From an uncultured Lachnospiraceae bacterium (GTDB lineage: Bacteria; Bacillota; Clostridia; Lachnospirales; Lachnospiraceae), in NCBI GenBank assembly GCA_902775555.1, contig CACYMQ010000034.1:1-54854 (forward strand): a stretch of 54,854 nucleotides of DNA, written 5' to 3'. Numbering within the stretch: position 1 is the stretch's first letter; every line of letters starts with the position of its first letter. Of this stretch, positions 36,601 through 48,435 are shown piece after piece. The notes under the pieces were generated by a model that saw nothing but the letters and a program-made list of their open reading frames with translations, searched no databases and had not been told where the DNA came from. Made by a program: the position numbers and the translations under genes.

Positions 36601-37568
36601 GACTTCAGCGCACGGTTACCGGGGCCGGTAACTGCACGTCCGTGACGGCCGTTATCGATCAGTGCATCGACTGCCTCCTGCAGCATACGCTTCTCATTCC
36701 GAACGATGATGTCCGGAGCGGAGAGCTCCTGCAGTCTGCGGAGACGGTTATTTCTGTTAATGATCCTGCGGTACAGGTCGTTCAGATCGGAAGTTGCAAA
36801 ACGTCCGCCGTCCAGTTGTACCATAGGACGAAGATCCGGCGGGATTACGGGAATGACATTCATTACCATCCACTCCGGCTTATTGTTGGAATTACGGAAG
36901 GCCTCAACAACCTCCAGCTTCTTGATGATCTTGGCCTTCTTCTGACCGGTTGCGGATTCCAGTTCTTCCTTGAGAACCTCTGCCTCCTCATCCAGGTCAA
37001 TGTTGCGAAGCAGCTCCTGGATCGCCTCAGCACCCATACCTACGCGGAACACATCACCATATTCCTCCAGTTTGGCGCGGTACTCGGTCTCGGTCAGCAC
37101 ATCCTTCAGATGAAGATCGGTCTCACCCGGATCCAGTACGATGTATGCTGCAAAGTACAGCACACGCTCCAGGATACGCGGAGAAATATCCAGAAGAAGT
37201 CCCATGCGGCTCGGGATCCCCTTGAAATACCAGATATGGGAAACCGGCGCAGCCAGCTCGATATGGCCCATACGCTCACGACGTACACTGGCCTTGGTCA
37301 CCTCTACTCCACAGCGGTCGCAGACGATCCCCTTGAAACGGATCTTCTTATACTTACCGCAGTGGCACTCCCAGTCCTTGGTAGGACCGAAGATCTTCTC
37401 ACAGTACAGACCCTCGCGCTCAGGCTTCAGGGTTCTGTAGTTAATGGTCTCAGGCTTCTTAACCTCACCATAGGACCATTCCCTGATCTTATCGGGAGAA
37501 GCAAGTCCGATTCGGATCGCGTCAAAATTGATCGGCTGTTCCTGCTCAGCATTTGAAAAGTTAGGCAT
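33621..37568 (-). CDS. rpoC: RNA polymerase beta' subunit
   Basis: Catalytic subunit of RNA polymerase. It has about 1315 residues and looks complete. The N-terminal zinc site is [20 protein letters not shown]. The active-site magnesium loop [12 protein letters not shown] is exact, followed by the bridge and trigger-loop regions. The second zinc cluster is [11 protein letters not shown]. The C-terminal tail is strongly acidic. The ATG at 37568 has AGGAG 8 nt ahead and starts [11 protein letters not shown]; a codon 18 nt earlier overlaps the Shine-Dalgarno and is unlikely. It starts 18 bp after the rpoB stop, in one transcript with it. Confidence 0.97.
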   Translation of the reverse strand: MPNFSNAEQEQPINFDAIRIGLASPDKIREWSYGEVKKPETINYRTLKPEREGLYCEKIFGPTKDWECHCGKYKKIRFKGIVCDRCGVEVTKASVRRERMGHIELAAPVSHIWYFKGIPSRMGLLLDISPRILERVLYFAAYIVLDPGETDLHLKDVLTETEYRAKLEEYGDVFRVGMGAEAIQELLRNIDLDEEAEVLKEELESATGQKKAKIIKKLEVVEAFRNSNNKPEWMVMNVIPVIPPDLRPMVQLDGGRFATSDLNDLYRRIINRNNRLRRLQELSAPDIIVRNEKRMLQEAVDALIDNGRHGRAVTGPGNRALKSLSDMLKGKQGRFRQNLLGKRVDYSGRSVIVVGPELKIYQCGLPKEMAIELFKPFVMKELTARGIANNIKAAKKKVERLDPQVWDILEDVIKEHPVMLNRAPTLHRLGIQAFEPILVEGKAIKLHPLVCTAFNADFDGDQMAVHLPLSVEAQAECRFLLLSPNNLLKPSDGGVVSVPSQDMVLGIYYLTNDRYREVPYTEDEIVKTYSLEDEHENVEAIIKDAESGAVQLSDKIRIKVIKKQSKKSGVTYFKDIVSTVHDMVGRKYKSLNRAILAYENQEITLQQKIYVERTATTTNGETVTGMVATTLGKLLFNEVIPQDLGFVDRSDVKTVLEPEVNFHVGKKWLKKILDKCINIHGATKTAEVLDDVKAIGYKYSTLSGITVSVADMTVPANKQDILEKAQQVVDQITEYFNMGFLTDEERYRSVIKVWEKADTDLTNALLDGLDRYNNIYMMADSGARGSDQQIKQLTGMRGLMADTTGKTIELPIKSNFREGLDVLEYFISAHGARKGLSDTALRTADSGYLTRRLVDVSQDLIIRETDCCEDQDEKPGIYVSTFCEGDEIIEEFRERITGRYAAVSVFDKDGNMLVKKNHMITPKRAESIMNYGVDEEGVPFTDPETGMARRDAKLKIRSILTCKCHLGVCAKCYGANMATGQAVQVGEAVGIIAAQSIGEPGTQLTMRTFHTGGVAGGDITQGLPRVEELFEARKPKGLAIISEIPGKISIIDAKDSAKKIREVVVTADDGEVKSYGIPYGSRIKVTEGQQIEAGDELTEGSVNPHDILKIKGVEAVQNYMIREVQRVYRLQGVEINDKHIEIIVRQMLKKAKIEDSGNSDYLPGTYVDVLDVEEINEILEEDGLKPAVATQILLGITKASLATNSFLSAASFQETTRVLTDAAIKGKVDDLIGLKENVLIGKLIPAGTGMKRYRSVKLDSEYLDQIDGIEDAEGLADTEFYDDDSTFADDAEAPAGDDGVEEEAAVTEAEEGSEE

Positions 37569-37586
37569 CTTATCTTCTCCTCTCAA

Positions 37587-41347
<3,761 letters not shown>

Positions 41348-41441
41348 TGACGTGTTTCACTCCTTGTTGATATTTGTCATGGAACCGGTTCCCGCGCAGA
41401 ACGAAATGGCAGAACACCGATTTTTGCGCACAAAAACCGTA

Positions 41442-41479
41442 AGGCTAATCGCGATATGCATAGAAATCCACATTAGCCT
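41442..41479 (-). promoter_or_regulatory. Inverted repeat in the rpoB leader
   Basis: An 8-bp AGGCTAAT/ATTAGCCT pair (41442-41449 with 41472-41479) with a 22-nt loop lies in the roughly 140-nt untranslated leader. Function unknown. Confidence 0.45.
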
Positions 41480-41495
41480 ATAATGACAATTTAAT

Positions 41496-41524
41496 ATAAT
41501 ACCAAAACAGACAAGGAAATGCAA
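41496..41524 (-). promoter_or_regulatory. Promoter of rpoBC
   Basis: On the minus strand, -35 TTGCAT (41524-41519), a 17-nt spacer and -10 TATTAT (41501-41496). It lies just after the rplL terminator. Confidence 0.7.
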
Positions 41525-41550
41525 GAGGAAAATCATCTCTTTTTATAAAG

Positions 41551-41587
41551 ATAAAAAAGAGACGCAGACCCGATCGTCTGCATCTCT
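41551..41587 (-). terminator. Terminator after rplL
   Basis: A 12-bp stem (41558-41569 with 41576-41587, one mismatch) followed on the minus strand by TTTTTTATC, 26 bp past the rplL stop. It separates rplJL from rpoBC, with the rpoBC promoter just beyond. Confidence 0.85.
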
Positions 41588-41612
41588 TCTTAAAAATGAT
41601 CCGTATCGCCGA

Positions 41613-41978
41613 TTACTTAAGAGTAACCTTAGCTCCCTCAGCTTCCAGCTTAGCCTTGATGTCCTCAGCCTCTTCCTTGGAGATACCTTCCTTCAGTACC
41701 TTCGGAGTAGACTCAACTGCATCCTTAGCTTCCTTCAGACCAAGACCTGTGATATCACGAACAACCTTGATAACCTTGATCTTGTTAGCGCCTGCCTCAG
41801 TCAGCTCTACGTCGAACTCTGTCTTCTCCTCAGCTGCTGCACCTGCACCCGGAGCTGCTGCCATAACAACGCCTGCTGCTGCGGATACGCCATACTTCTC
41901 TTCGATTGCCTTTACAAGCTCATTCAGTTCCAGTACGGAGAGCTTGTCAATTTCTGCTACAAATTCTTCGATCGTCAT
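41613..41978 (-). CDS. rplL: 50S ribosomal protein L7/L12
   Basis: Flexible stalk protein that recruits translation GTPases. It has 121 residues: an N-terminal dimerisation helix ([22 protein letters not shown]), an Ala/Gly-rich hinge ([16 protein letters not shown]) and the C-terminal factor-binding domain with [21 protein letters not shown] and [12 protein letters not shown]. It follows rplJ by 104 bp. All typical parts are present. Confidence 0.97.
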   Translation of the reverse strand: MTIEEFVAEIDKLSVLELNELVKAIEEKYGVSAAAGVVMAAAPGAGAAAEEKTEFDVELTEAGANKIKVIKVVRDITGLGLKEAKDAVESTPKVLKEGISKEEAEDIKAKLEAEGAKVTLK

Positions 41979-42082
41979 TTTAATGATCCTCCATTATTCT
42001 TATTAATACTTTCGCGCTCTGCACGAATCCGATGCGTGATCTTCACGCGGTTTCCTACCTGCCGGTCATGCGGCAGCTGTTC

Positions 42083-42574
42083 TTACGCCTCTGCGTTCTT
42101 CTCTGCAACCTGATTCAGTACCCGAGCCAGATTTGCGATCGGAGACTGCAGGGATCCGAGAAGTCTTGAAAGAAGAACCTCTCTGGACGGGATCGTAGCG
42201 ATGGTCTCGATGCCTGCCTTATCGTAGTAGGTTCCCTCTACGATACCGGACTTCAGTTCAAGTGCCTTTGCAGTCTTTGCGAAGTCTGCAACGATACGTG
42301 CCGGTGCAGTTGCATCTTCCTTGGAAATAACCACTGCTGTGGGGCCTTCCAGGTCCTGCTTAAGATTGCTCCACTCCGTGTCCTCGATTGCAAGATTTAC
42401 CATTGTATTCTTGTAAACCTTGTAGATCACATTTTCCTTTCGTGCATTGCGACGAAGCTCTGTATCCTGTGCAACGGTCAGTCCGCGGTAATCAACCAGG
42501 ACTACACTCTTCGCACCGTCGAGGGCTTCCTTGATCTCTGCAACGATCGGCTGCTTCTCTTCAATCTTTGCCAC
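42083..42574 (-). CDS. rplJ: 50S ribosomal protein L10
   Basis: Anchors L7/L12 dimers to 23S rRNA to form the stalk. It has 163 residues. Conserved segments include the N-terminal KSVVLVDYRGLTVAQDTELR, NTMVNLAIEDTEW, the GPTAVVIS strand and the C-terminal L12-binding helix. The start is GTG at 42574, with AAGGAGG 9 nt upstream, giving VAKIEEKQPIVAEIKEAL. Expression is probably controlled by L10 binding the leader upstream. rplK-rplA and nusG, which usually precede rplJ, are absent here. Confidence 0.96.
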   Translation of the reverse strand: MAKIEEKQPIVAEIKEALDGAKSVVLVDYRGLTVAQDTELRRNARKENVIYKVYKNTMVNLAIEDTEWSNLKQDLEGPTAVVISKEDATAPARIVADFAKTAKALELKSGIVEGTYYDKAGIETIATIPSREVLLSRLLGSLQSPIANLARVLNQVAEKNAEA

Positions 42575-42613
42575 TGAAACGTACCTCCTTATAAGATTAA
42601 TGACTGCACGTTC

Positions 42614-42653
42614 AAAAAAGAAAACTCCGTCCACGCATACGCATAGAAGGAGT
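42614..42653 (-). terminator. Possible attenuator hairpin in the rplJ leader
   Basis: ACTCC/GGAGT (42624-42628 with 42649-42653) closes a loop, then TTTTCTTTTTT follows on the minus strand, 40 bp before the rplJ start and after the L10 leader. It could terminate transcripts when L10 is in excess. Confidence 0.55.
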
Positions 42654-42662
42654 AAAATTCGT

Positions 42663-42745
42663 CATTTACGAACTCTTCCTCGGCAGGTAGGGATCCGTTA
42701 CGCCCGAAGGCACCTGCTGTCTACGGCAGCTCATCGACCGATAGA
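42663..42745 (-). ncRNA. Ribosomal protein L10 leader
   Basis: The minus strand contains GTAGACAGCAGGTG (42724-42711) and CCTACCTGCCGAGG (42691-42678), the paired conserved strands of the L10 leader autoregulatory element found before rplJ in Firmicutes. L10, or the L10-L12 complex, binds this RNA to limit its own synthesis. The 339-bp gap 42575-42913 holds, from the rplJ side, the attenuator hairpin, this leader, the rplJ promoter and the divergent promoter of the exporter gene. Confidence 0.85.
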
Positions 42746-42772
42746 GTATCACAGGAAATGTCTGTCTGTCAA
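42745..42772 (-). promoter_or_regulatory. Promoter of rplJ-rplL
   Basis: On the minus strand, a perfect -35 TTGACA (42772-42767), a 16-nt spacer and an extended -10 TGTGATACT with GATACT at 42750-42745. Confidence 0.75.
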
Positions 42773-42839
42773 GTATTTTTTGCGGGTCCTCCCGTCAGCT
42801 GCCATTTCGTCCTTCGAAGCTCTGTCGGTTCAAAATCCA

Positions 42840-42868
42840 TTGCCAAGACGCGTCCTTTCTGATATAAT
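42840..42868 (+). promoter_or_regulatory. Promoter of the small exporter gene
   Basis: -35 TTGCCA (42840-42845), a 17-nt spacer and a perfect -10 TATAAT (42863-42868). Confidence 0.8.
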
Positions 42869-42913
42869 CATGGCGTTTTATCTATCAGAAAAGAAAACCA
42901 AGGAGAATTCTTC

Positions 42914-43393
42914 ATGTTTACAAGCTATTTTCTGACCTTTTTAATATCCATGGTTCCGCTGGTGGAGCTGCGTGGTGCGATCCCCATCGGCACTCTGGTA
43001 CTGGACCCGCCGGTTCCCCTTCTTGGTGCCTATGTCATCAGCATCATCGGAAATATGCTCCCCGTACCGATCATCTACCTTTTCGCAAGAAAGGTCCTGG
43101 AATGGGGCAAGGACAAGCGATTTATCGGAAAGTTCTTCACCTTCTGTATCGAGAAGGGACATCGCGGCGGCGAGAAGCTGAAGGCAAAGGCGGGCCGCGG
43201 GCTCTACTGGGCGCTTCTCCTATTCGTAGGGATCCCGATCCCCGGAACCGGAGCCTGGACCGGCATGCTGGCCGCTTCCTTCCTGGATATGGATTTTAAG
43301 AAAAGCACCGCTGCCGTTATGGGCGGCGTCCTCCTGGCGGGCGTGATCATCGGACTTCTCAGTCTCGGCGGGATCAACATGCTCAGTAAATAA
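42914..43393 (+). CDS. Small membrane protein of the COG2426 'small multi-drug export' family
   Basis: A 159-residue inner-membrane protein with about four hydrophobic segments. The opening ISMVPLVELRGAIPIG and the later LLFVGIPIPGTGAWTGMLAASFL are the family's two signatures, each a re-entrant-looking GxxP motif. The family name implies small-molecule export, but function is weakly established and DedA-like roles are possible. AAGGAG lies 8 nt before the ATG. It is monocistronic, with its own promoter and a shared terminator, and interrupts the usual genes upstream of rplJ. Confidence 0.82.
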   Translation: MFTSYFLTFLISMVPLVELRGAIPIGTLVLDPPVPLLGAYVISIIGNMLPVPIIYLFARKVLEWGKDKRFIGKFFTFCIEKGHRGGEKLKAKAGRGLYWALLLFVGIPIPGTGAWTGMLAASFLDMDFKKSTAAVMGGVLLAGVIIGLLSLGGINMLSK

Positions 43394-43408
43394 CCTCATC
43401 CGAACAAT

Positions 43409-43455
43409 AAAATGCATCCCGGTCTGATATGTATCCAGAATCCGGGATGCATTTT
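43409..43455. terminator. Bidirectional terminator between the exporter and a surface protein gene
   Basis: A perfect 14-bp stem AAAATGCATCCCGG/CCGGGATGCATTTT with a 19-nt loop; a T-run follows on the plus strand and the stem ends AAAA/TTTT on both. Confidence 0.88.
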
Positions 43456-43491
43456 TTTAAACCGATGGCACCTGCAATTGCCCTTATCGAT

Positions 43492-45591
43492 CTACTTCAG
43501 GTACCCTCTCTTATCGAATGCATACTTCTTTCCGTCGATGGTGAGCGTCGTATTCTTCGCATACCAGCCTTTGGTGTCGATATAATACCATCCCACTTTA
43601 TCCTTCTTCCAGGATGCTTTTGCTTTATAGGTCCACTTTCCGGACTTGTCCAGCCAGTAACCGCCGCAATACTCATTTGCAGCCATGGATCCGTCCTTTT
43701 TCAGGAAGTACCATGTCTTTCCGTCCTGCACCCAGCCGGTCTTCATGGCTCCGCTCTTCTTGTCCATGAAATACCACTTCTTTCCGTCCTGTACCCAGCC
43801 GGTCTTCATGGCTCCGGTCTTCTTATCCATGAAATACCATTTTCCATCCTGAATCCAGCCGGTCTTCATCACTCCGCTCTTCTTGTCCATGAAGTACCAT
43901 GTCTTTCCGTCCTGCACCCAGCCGGTCTTCATCACTCCGTCAGTCCCGAAATAATACTTGCCGCTTCCGATGGTCTGCATTCCGGTCTTCATCACTCCGT
44001 CGGTCCCGAAATAATACTTGCCGCTTCCGATGGTCTGCATTCCGGTCTTCATCACTCCGTCGGTCCCGAAATAGTACTTACTGCTTCCGATGGTCTTAAT
44101 TCCGGTCACCATATTTCCTGTATCCGGATCGTAGAACCTCTTTCCTTCGGAGGTTGTCTTCCATCCACTGAACAGCTTCGGAATGATCACCGATGTTTTA
44201 TCCTTTATTTCCTCATACGTCTCTTTATCAAAGTACCCGCCGCAATCCCTGCACTTCAGATAGGCGATATTTCCCTCCGTCTTCGTCGTGGGTGCTTTTG
44301 CAGCTATGGTTTCAAACTCGTGCCACTTCGCATATAACCGACAACTGCGTTCCTCCAGAGGTGCCTGGCCGGAATTCGAGTATCCGCTTACCGTCTCGTA
44401 AATGGATCCTGCCGGTTCCTTATGATCCGGATCCTTATACCATCCTGCGAAATAGTGTCCGTCCCATTTGGGAATAAATCCTGTGCTCTCTTCTCTTTCC
44501 TTCAGTGCATCCAGATACTCTGTTTTATTCATCTCATAGATCCTGTCAGCATATCCGTCAATGGTACCGCCGCAGGCATCCAGCGTAAGCGTCCTTGCTC
44601 CGAGCATCTCATAACGGATCGCAACCCAATCATCCTCATAGCTTCCTACCAAAGCGTATTCCAGACCGCTACGGCTGTTGTCTCCCCAGCGCGGCGTGAT
44701 CCGGAATACACCGTCTGACCACCCCGTATAATCCGGCTTGTTATACCCCTGGCTTGATTTATTAATGATCACTTTCTCAACGGCGTAGCCTTCCAGATGC
44801 GGCTGAAATACATCATACGATACTTTCTCAGCAGCATCGGGTGATTCAAAATTGTAAATCGCATCAACTGCCCAGATCGCATCCGGATCCGATTTTCCTT
44901 CTCCCCGATAATACCGGACCTGATCCGCATCAAATGTCACGGTTTCGTCGGAAGCATCCACATATTGATATCCGATCCTTATATAATTCGGATAATACTT
45001 GAAGGCCAGGTTACCAACGTAATAAGAGAGTGATCCGGTAATTCCGTTTGGACCGCTCACCTGATTATCCGTGGCATATCCGCCGCCGGAATTACACGCT
45101 ACTATCACCGGTTCCGTGCCAATGATCTCAAAGCCCTGGATGAAGGTCTTCTCCGTCCCCCCGTCCTTACCACCGTAAGTGGCGGTCTTTGTCACCCTGA
45201 CAGGTCCTCTGTTCCCTGCACTCTCCGGGTTCGTGAAAACCACGCCGCAGTACCCTGACACCGCCTGTCCCTGACTCGTCAGTGAAGAAGCGCTAGGGAC
45301 CTTCGGAATGATCTCTACGGAATCTCCCGGCAAAAGGATCGAGAGACTGTTCCAATCCGCATAGTAACAATTCGTTCCCTCTTCCCGGATCCTTTTTCCC
45401 GCAGCTGCATCATTGTAATCATATATAAAATGCCTCGGTGTATGTACTGTCACCGCCTGCGTCTTCGGCGCGGAGGTTTCACCATTATCTTCAGGTGTTT
45501 CTGCATAGGCTCCGGCAGTTCCAAACCACAGGAGGAATAATACCGCCAGAACAGCCGAAAGCAGATAAACTCGGGATTGCTTTTTTGCCAT
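43492..45591 (-). CDS. Secreted surface protein with InlB-like repeat and C-terminal cell-wall-binding repeats
   Basis: About 699 residues. The signal peptide is residues 1-30 (VYLLSAVLAVLFLLWFGTAGAYA). An unrecognised region (about 35-325) follows. A beta-grasp InlB B-type repeat (about 330-420) runs from LTLDACGGTIDGY to YFAGWYKD and RLYAKW. A short KCRDCGGYF segment follows, then cell-wall-binding repeats (about 460-635), and a 66-residue terminal module ending TIDGKKYAFDKRGYLK. Three repeats TIGSGKYYFGTDGVMKTGMQ are encoded by nearly identical 60-bp DNA units (43929-44108). The ATG at 45591 has AGGAG 7 nt ahead. There is no sortase signal; attachment is presumably through the repeats. Ligand and role are unknown; adhesion is a guess. 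Confidence 0.85.
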   Translation of the reverse strand: MAKKQSRVYLLSAVLAVLFLLWFGTAGAYAETPEDNGETSAPKTQAVTVHTPRHFIYDYNDAAAGKRIREEGTNCYYADWNSLSILLPGDSVEIIPKVPSASSLTSQGQAVSGYCGVVFTNPESAGNRGPVRVTKTATYGGKDGGTEKTFIQGFEIIGTEPVIVACNSGGGYATDNQVSGPNGITGSLSYYVGNLAFKYYPNYIRIGYQYVDASDETVTFDADQVRYYRGEGKSDPDAIWAVDAIYNFESPDAAEKVSYDVFQPHLEGYAVEKVIINKSSQGYNKPDYTGWSDGVFRITPRWGDNSRSGLEYALVGSYEDDWVAIRYEMLGARTLTLDACGGTIDGYADRIYEMNKTEYLDALKEREESTGFIPKWDGHYFAGWYKDPDHKEPAGSIYETVSGYSNSGQAPLEERSCRLYAKWHEFETIAAKAPTTKTEGNIAYLKCRDCGGYFDKETYEEIKDKTSVIIPKLFSGWKTTSEGKRFYDPDTGNMVTGIKTIGSSKYYFGTDGVMKTGMQTIGSGKYYFGTDGVMKTGMQTIGSGKYYFGTDGVMKTGWVQDGKTWYFMDKKSGVMKTGWIQDGKWYFMDKKTGAMKTGWVQDGKKWYFMDKKSGAMKTGWVQDGKTWYFLKKDGSMAANEYCGGYWLDKSGKWTYKAKASWKKDKVGWYYIDTKGWYAKNTTLTIDGKKYAFDKRGYLK

Positions 45592-45632
45592 ATGGTACTC
45601 CTTTCGTTGCGAAATAAAATGTATACACATTT

Positions 45633-45661
45633 ATAGTACCAAGCACCGAATTGTCTGTCAA
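45633..45661 (-). promoter_or_regulatory. Promoter of the 43.5-kb surface protein gene
   Basis: On the minus strand, a perfect -35 TTGACA (45661-45656), a 17-nt spacer and -10 TACTAT (45638-45633). Confidence 0.65.
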
Positions 45662-45692
45662 TTCCAAACAAACAACGATAGCAGGTACTACC

Positions 45693-45735
45693 CGAACGTG
45701 TGCTATTTGCTGCCCTTCGGCGTTCGACCGCACAC
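45693..45735 (-). terminator. Interlocked inverted repeats after the GH13 gene
   Basis: CGAACG (45693-45698) pairs with CGTTCG (45721-45726), and GTGTGC (45698-45703) pairs with GCACAC (45730-45735). The pairs cross, so only one helix or a pseudoknot can form. It lies right after the GH13 stop and may act as a terminator, though no T-run follows. Confidence 0.35.
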
Positions 45736-45738
45736 TAT

Positions 45739-47049
45739 CTAACGTTCCATCCTCCATACTTCGGAGCTGTAGGGGGCAAGTTCGGATCCGCCTCCGAAAT
45801 CATGGATCGTTCCGGTAAGGAGTTCTTCTGCCTGGCCGCAGCCGGCGTCAAAGTGCGCAGTATAAGGTTCACTGTCGGCATTGATGGCGATCAGGATCCT
45901 TTCATCCTCTGTCTTCCGTTCGAAGATACACTGCTTATTCGTCAGGACCACTGAGCGGAAAGATCCGTAATTCAGGGCCTTGCTGTTTTTCTTGATCTCC
46001 GCCAGTCTGGCGATATGATCTGTCAGTTCATTCCACTCCGGAGCTTCAAAGCATGCTCGAAGTGCGGGATCACCCTCCTGCTTCGTTGCCTTGGCTCCCC
46101 ACTCGCTTCCGTAATACACGCAGGGGAAGCCCGGCATGCCAAATGCCAGGGTATAGATCAGCGGCAGATGCTCCGGGCGTTCCAGGATGCTTGCCACTCT
46201 GGTCACATCATGATTGTCGACAAACGCCATCAGGTGCTTACCGCGATACCGGCACCAGTTCTCATCACCGAACTGCTGCTGCAGGGAATGAATGATCTCA
46301 AACATGTTCATGGAGTTGAAGCTGCTGTACAGACCTTTATAGCAGGCATAGTTCGTGCAGCTGTCCAGCATTTCCGGATTCACCTGAAGATTATAATCAC
46401 CGAACATCAGCTCTCCGAGGAGCAGGAACTCAGGCTTTAATTCCTGTGCCAGTCCGTGCAGACGCCGCAGGAAATCATGATCCAGACAGTAGGCCACATC
46501 CAGCCTGAGGCCGTCAATATCAAACTCGGACACCCAGCCGCGGACCGCCTGGAAGATATGCTGTATCACTTCTTCATTTCGGAGGTTCAGCTTCACCAGG
46601 TCGTAATTTCCTTCCCATCCCTCGTACCAGAAGCCGTCATTGTAATTGGAATTCCCGTCAAAGGACAGGTGGAACCAGTCCTTATAGGGGGAATCCCATT
46701 TCTTCTCCTGCACATCCTTAAATGCCCAAAAGCCTCTTCCCACATGATTGAACACGCCGTCCAGCACTACCCGGATCCCTGCGTCATGCAGTGCATCCAC
46801 AACCTTTTTGAAATCCTCATTTGTGCCGAGTCGGTTATCGATCACCGTATAGTCCCGGGTATTATAGCCATGGGTATCCGACCGGAATACCGGTGAGAAG
46901 TAAATGGCGTTGATCCCCAGTTTGGTCATGTGAGGGATCCAGTCAAGGACCTTCAGGATCCTGTGAGCTTCGATCCCATCATTTTCAAAGGGTGCTCCGC
47001 AGAAGCCCAGCGGATAGATCTGATAAAATACACTTTCTTCGTACCACAT
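45739..47049 (-). CDS. GH13 alpha-amylase-family glycosidase, cytoplasmic
   Basis: A 436-residue enzyme without a signal peptide, predicted to hydrolyse alpha-glucosidic bonds of maltodextrin or glycogen fragments. GH13 conserved regions appear in order: LDGVFNHVG (region I), DGLRLDVAY (region II, nucleophile Asp), LLLGELMFG (region III, acid Glu) and FVDNHDVTR (region IV, Asp). A short C-terminal beta domain follows. It opens VFYQIYPLGFCGAP, as in cyclomaltodextrinase/neopullulanase-like relatives, but has no N-terminal starch-binding domain. GGAGG precedes the ATG. It is flanked by cell-surface genes with no sugar transporter adjacent, so the physiological substrate is unclear. Confidence 0.9.
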   Translation of the reverse strand: MWYEESVFYQIYPLGFCGAPFENDGIEAHRILKVLDWIPHMTKLGINAIYFSPVFRSDTHGYNTRDYTVIDNRLGTNEDFKKVVDALHDAGIRVVLDGVFNHVGRGFWAFKDVQEKKWDSPYKDWFHLSFDGNSNYNDGFWYEGWEGNYDLVKLNLRNEEVIQHIFQAVRGWVSEFDIDGLRLDVAYCLDHDFLRRLHGLAQELKPEFLLLGELMFGDYNLQVNPEMLDSCTNYACYKGLYSSFNSMNMFEIIHSLQQQFGDENWCRYRGKHLMAFVDNHDVTRVASILERPEHLPLIYTLAFGMPGFPCVYYGSEWGAKATKQEGDPALRACFEAPEWNELTDHIARLAEIKKNSKALNYGSFRSVVLTNKQCIFERKTEDERILIAINADSEPYTAHFDAGCGQAEELLTGTIHDFGGGSELAPYSSEVWRMER

Positions 47050-47093
47050 ATTATGTAAACCTCCATTCTTCTGTTTCCTAGTTGCTTCTCTCT

Positions 47094-47230
47094 AAGATCC
47101 TTCGTTGCCAAGATCCTTCGTCGCTAAGATCCTTCGTCGCTAAGATCCTTCGTCGCCAAGATCCTTCGTCGCTGCGCTCCTCAGGATGACATGCTGTTTT
47201 CAGGATGACATGCTGTTTTCAGGATGACAC
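47094..47230. repeat. Tandem 16-bp repeats followed by 20-bp repeats, intergenic
   Basis: Five head-to-tail 16-bp units AAGATCCTTCGTCGCT (47094-47173; units 1 and 4 differ at one or two bases) are followed by GCGCTCCTCAGGATGAC and then 2.5 copies of a unit containing CAGGATGACATGCTGTTTT (about 47182-47229). It fills the 184-bp gap between the GH13 and GH25 genes. The complementary strand reads GTCATCCTGAGGAGCG then CGAAGGATCTT, like a short repeat I recall from many unrelated bacterial genomes. There is no spacer variation, so it is not CRISPR. Function unknown. Confidence 0.85.
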
Positions 47231-47233
47231 GTG

Positions 47234-48304
47234 CTACCGCATCCACACATTCATATCCACATTTCCGGTGATCCCCGGAACCGAACCGTCGGAAGCGTAC
47301 TGCCAGGCCTCCACATGGTAGGGGAACTGCGGCGTACCATAGGCCGCCAGCCAGAATTCATATTTCCCCAGCTTCTCAAGATCCAGCTGGGAGACAAACC
47401 AGTAGGTATTTGCATAGATCATCGGTGTGTAGCCTGCTGCTTCGATGGTCTCACAGAATCCGAGGATGGCCTGCGTCCGGTCTTCTATGGAAATGTCTGC
47501 CGTCCGGACACCCTCCGCGTCAATCGACTCCGTATCGATAATGATCGGCTGCTTCACCTGATATGGCTTTACCATGGAAAGGACCAGGTTTGCCTCTTCC
47601 ACTCCCTCTTCGTAGTTCCTGGCCTCGGTAAAGAAGTAGGTTCCCACCTCCAGACCTGCAGCAATGGCTCCCTGCATGTTCGCGTCAAAGTAGGCATCCT
47701 TCTTCATATTCCCTTCTTCCCCATATCCCCGGAATCCGGCCCGGATGATGGCGATCTCAACTCCGCTGGCCTTCACTGCGGCCCAGTCAACCGTCTCCTG
47801 ATACTCGGATACGTCCACCGCCACGCGTCCGGATTTCTTCCCGTCCGGGTAGTAGTTCATGTAGGGAGTTCCCTCTTTGGTGTAGAAATCATTTTCAAAA
47901 TCCAGATCGGCCCTTTTCACGCTGTCAACGATCTTAAAATACTGACAGTCCGGATAGGTGCCGAACAGGATATATGCCTTATTCAGATATGCCACATAGT
48001 TCTCTTTGATCAGGCCGTTCAGATCATCCGGCGCATCAAAATCCATAGTTTGTTCCAGCGTGGAAGCCTCAACCGTCTCTCCATAGATCCGGTTCTTCTG
48101 ATACACAACGATCAGCAGGATCGTAAGAATGATCACTCCGGTTCCAAGGGAAATGGATAGAATTGCCAGCCTCTTCACCTTACGTCGTTCCTTCCGGATC
48201 GCATCCTCCTTCTCTTCTGATCTTTCTGTCTTAACCTTATTCTCTGTTATATCTGCCCCTTCCTTTTGGGACAGCTTCTTCTCTTTTATCTCTTCCTTAC
48301 CCAT
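47234..48304 (-). CDS. Membrane-anchored GH25 muramidase (lysozyme)
   Basis: About 356 residues. A charged cytoplasmic N-terminus (1-50), one transmembrane helix (about 52-75) and an extracytoplasmic linker precede a GH25 domain (about 155-356) that cleaves peptidoglycan MurNAc-GlcNAc bonds. GH25 marks are VAVDVSEYQETVDW with the catalytic Asp, AIIRAGFRGYG, VGTYFF, PIIIDTES (DxE pair), PMIYANTYWF, WLAAY and the end EAWQYA...VDMNVW. The start is ATG 48304 with AAAGGA upstream; a longer frame would overlap the -10. It probably serves wall remodelling among the surface-protein genes. It has no cell-wall-binding repeats. Confidence 0.9.
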   Translation of the reverse strand: MGKEEIKEKKLSQKEGADITENKVKTERSEEKEDAIRKERRKVKRLAILSISLGTGVIILTILLIVVYQKNRIYGETVEASTLEQTMDFDAPDDLNGLIKENYVAYLNKAYILFGTYPDCQYFKIVDSVKRADLDFENDFYTKEGTPYMNYYPDGKKSGRVAVDVSEYQETVDWAAVKASGVEIAIIRAGFRGYGEEGNMKKDAYFDANMQGAIAAGLEVGTYFFTEARNYEEGVEEANLVLSMVKPYQVKQPIIIDTESIDAEGVRTADISIEDRTQAILGFCETIEAAGYTPMIYANTYWFVSQLDLEKLGKYEFWLAAYGTPQFPYHVEAWQYASDGSVPGITGNVDMNVWMR

Positions 48305-48342
48305 AACACTGTAATTCCTTTGATCAAAAATAGCCATAGCCG

Positions 48343-48348
48343 ATTATA
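48343..48348 (-). promoter_or_regulatory. Candidate -10 of the GH25 gene
   Basis: A perfect TATAAT on the minus strand 39 bp before the ATG; no convincing -35 was found. Confidence 0.4.
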
Positions 48349-48380
48349 TCATATATTCATGTCAGATGCCACTTAACCTC

Positions 48381-48418
48381 AAAAAAGGCCCCATGGATCA
48401 TCGATCCATGGAGCCTTT
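48381..48418 (-). terminator. Terminator after the large surface protein gene
   Basis: AAAGGC/GCCTTT plus CCATGGATC/GATCCATGG (one mismatch between them) with a 3-nt loop; TTTTTT follows on the minus strand. Confidence 0.88.
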
Positions 48419-48435
48419 CTCCGGATGATATGGGA

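Noticed and set aside
41478-41483. Plus-strand TATAAT upstream of rpoB
   Set aside because: No gene lies downstream on that strand and no -35 is in place.
47094-47230. Possible CRISPR array
   Set aside because: Units are 16-20 bp with no unique spacers, and no cas genes are present.
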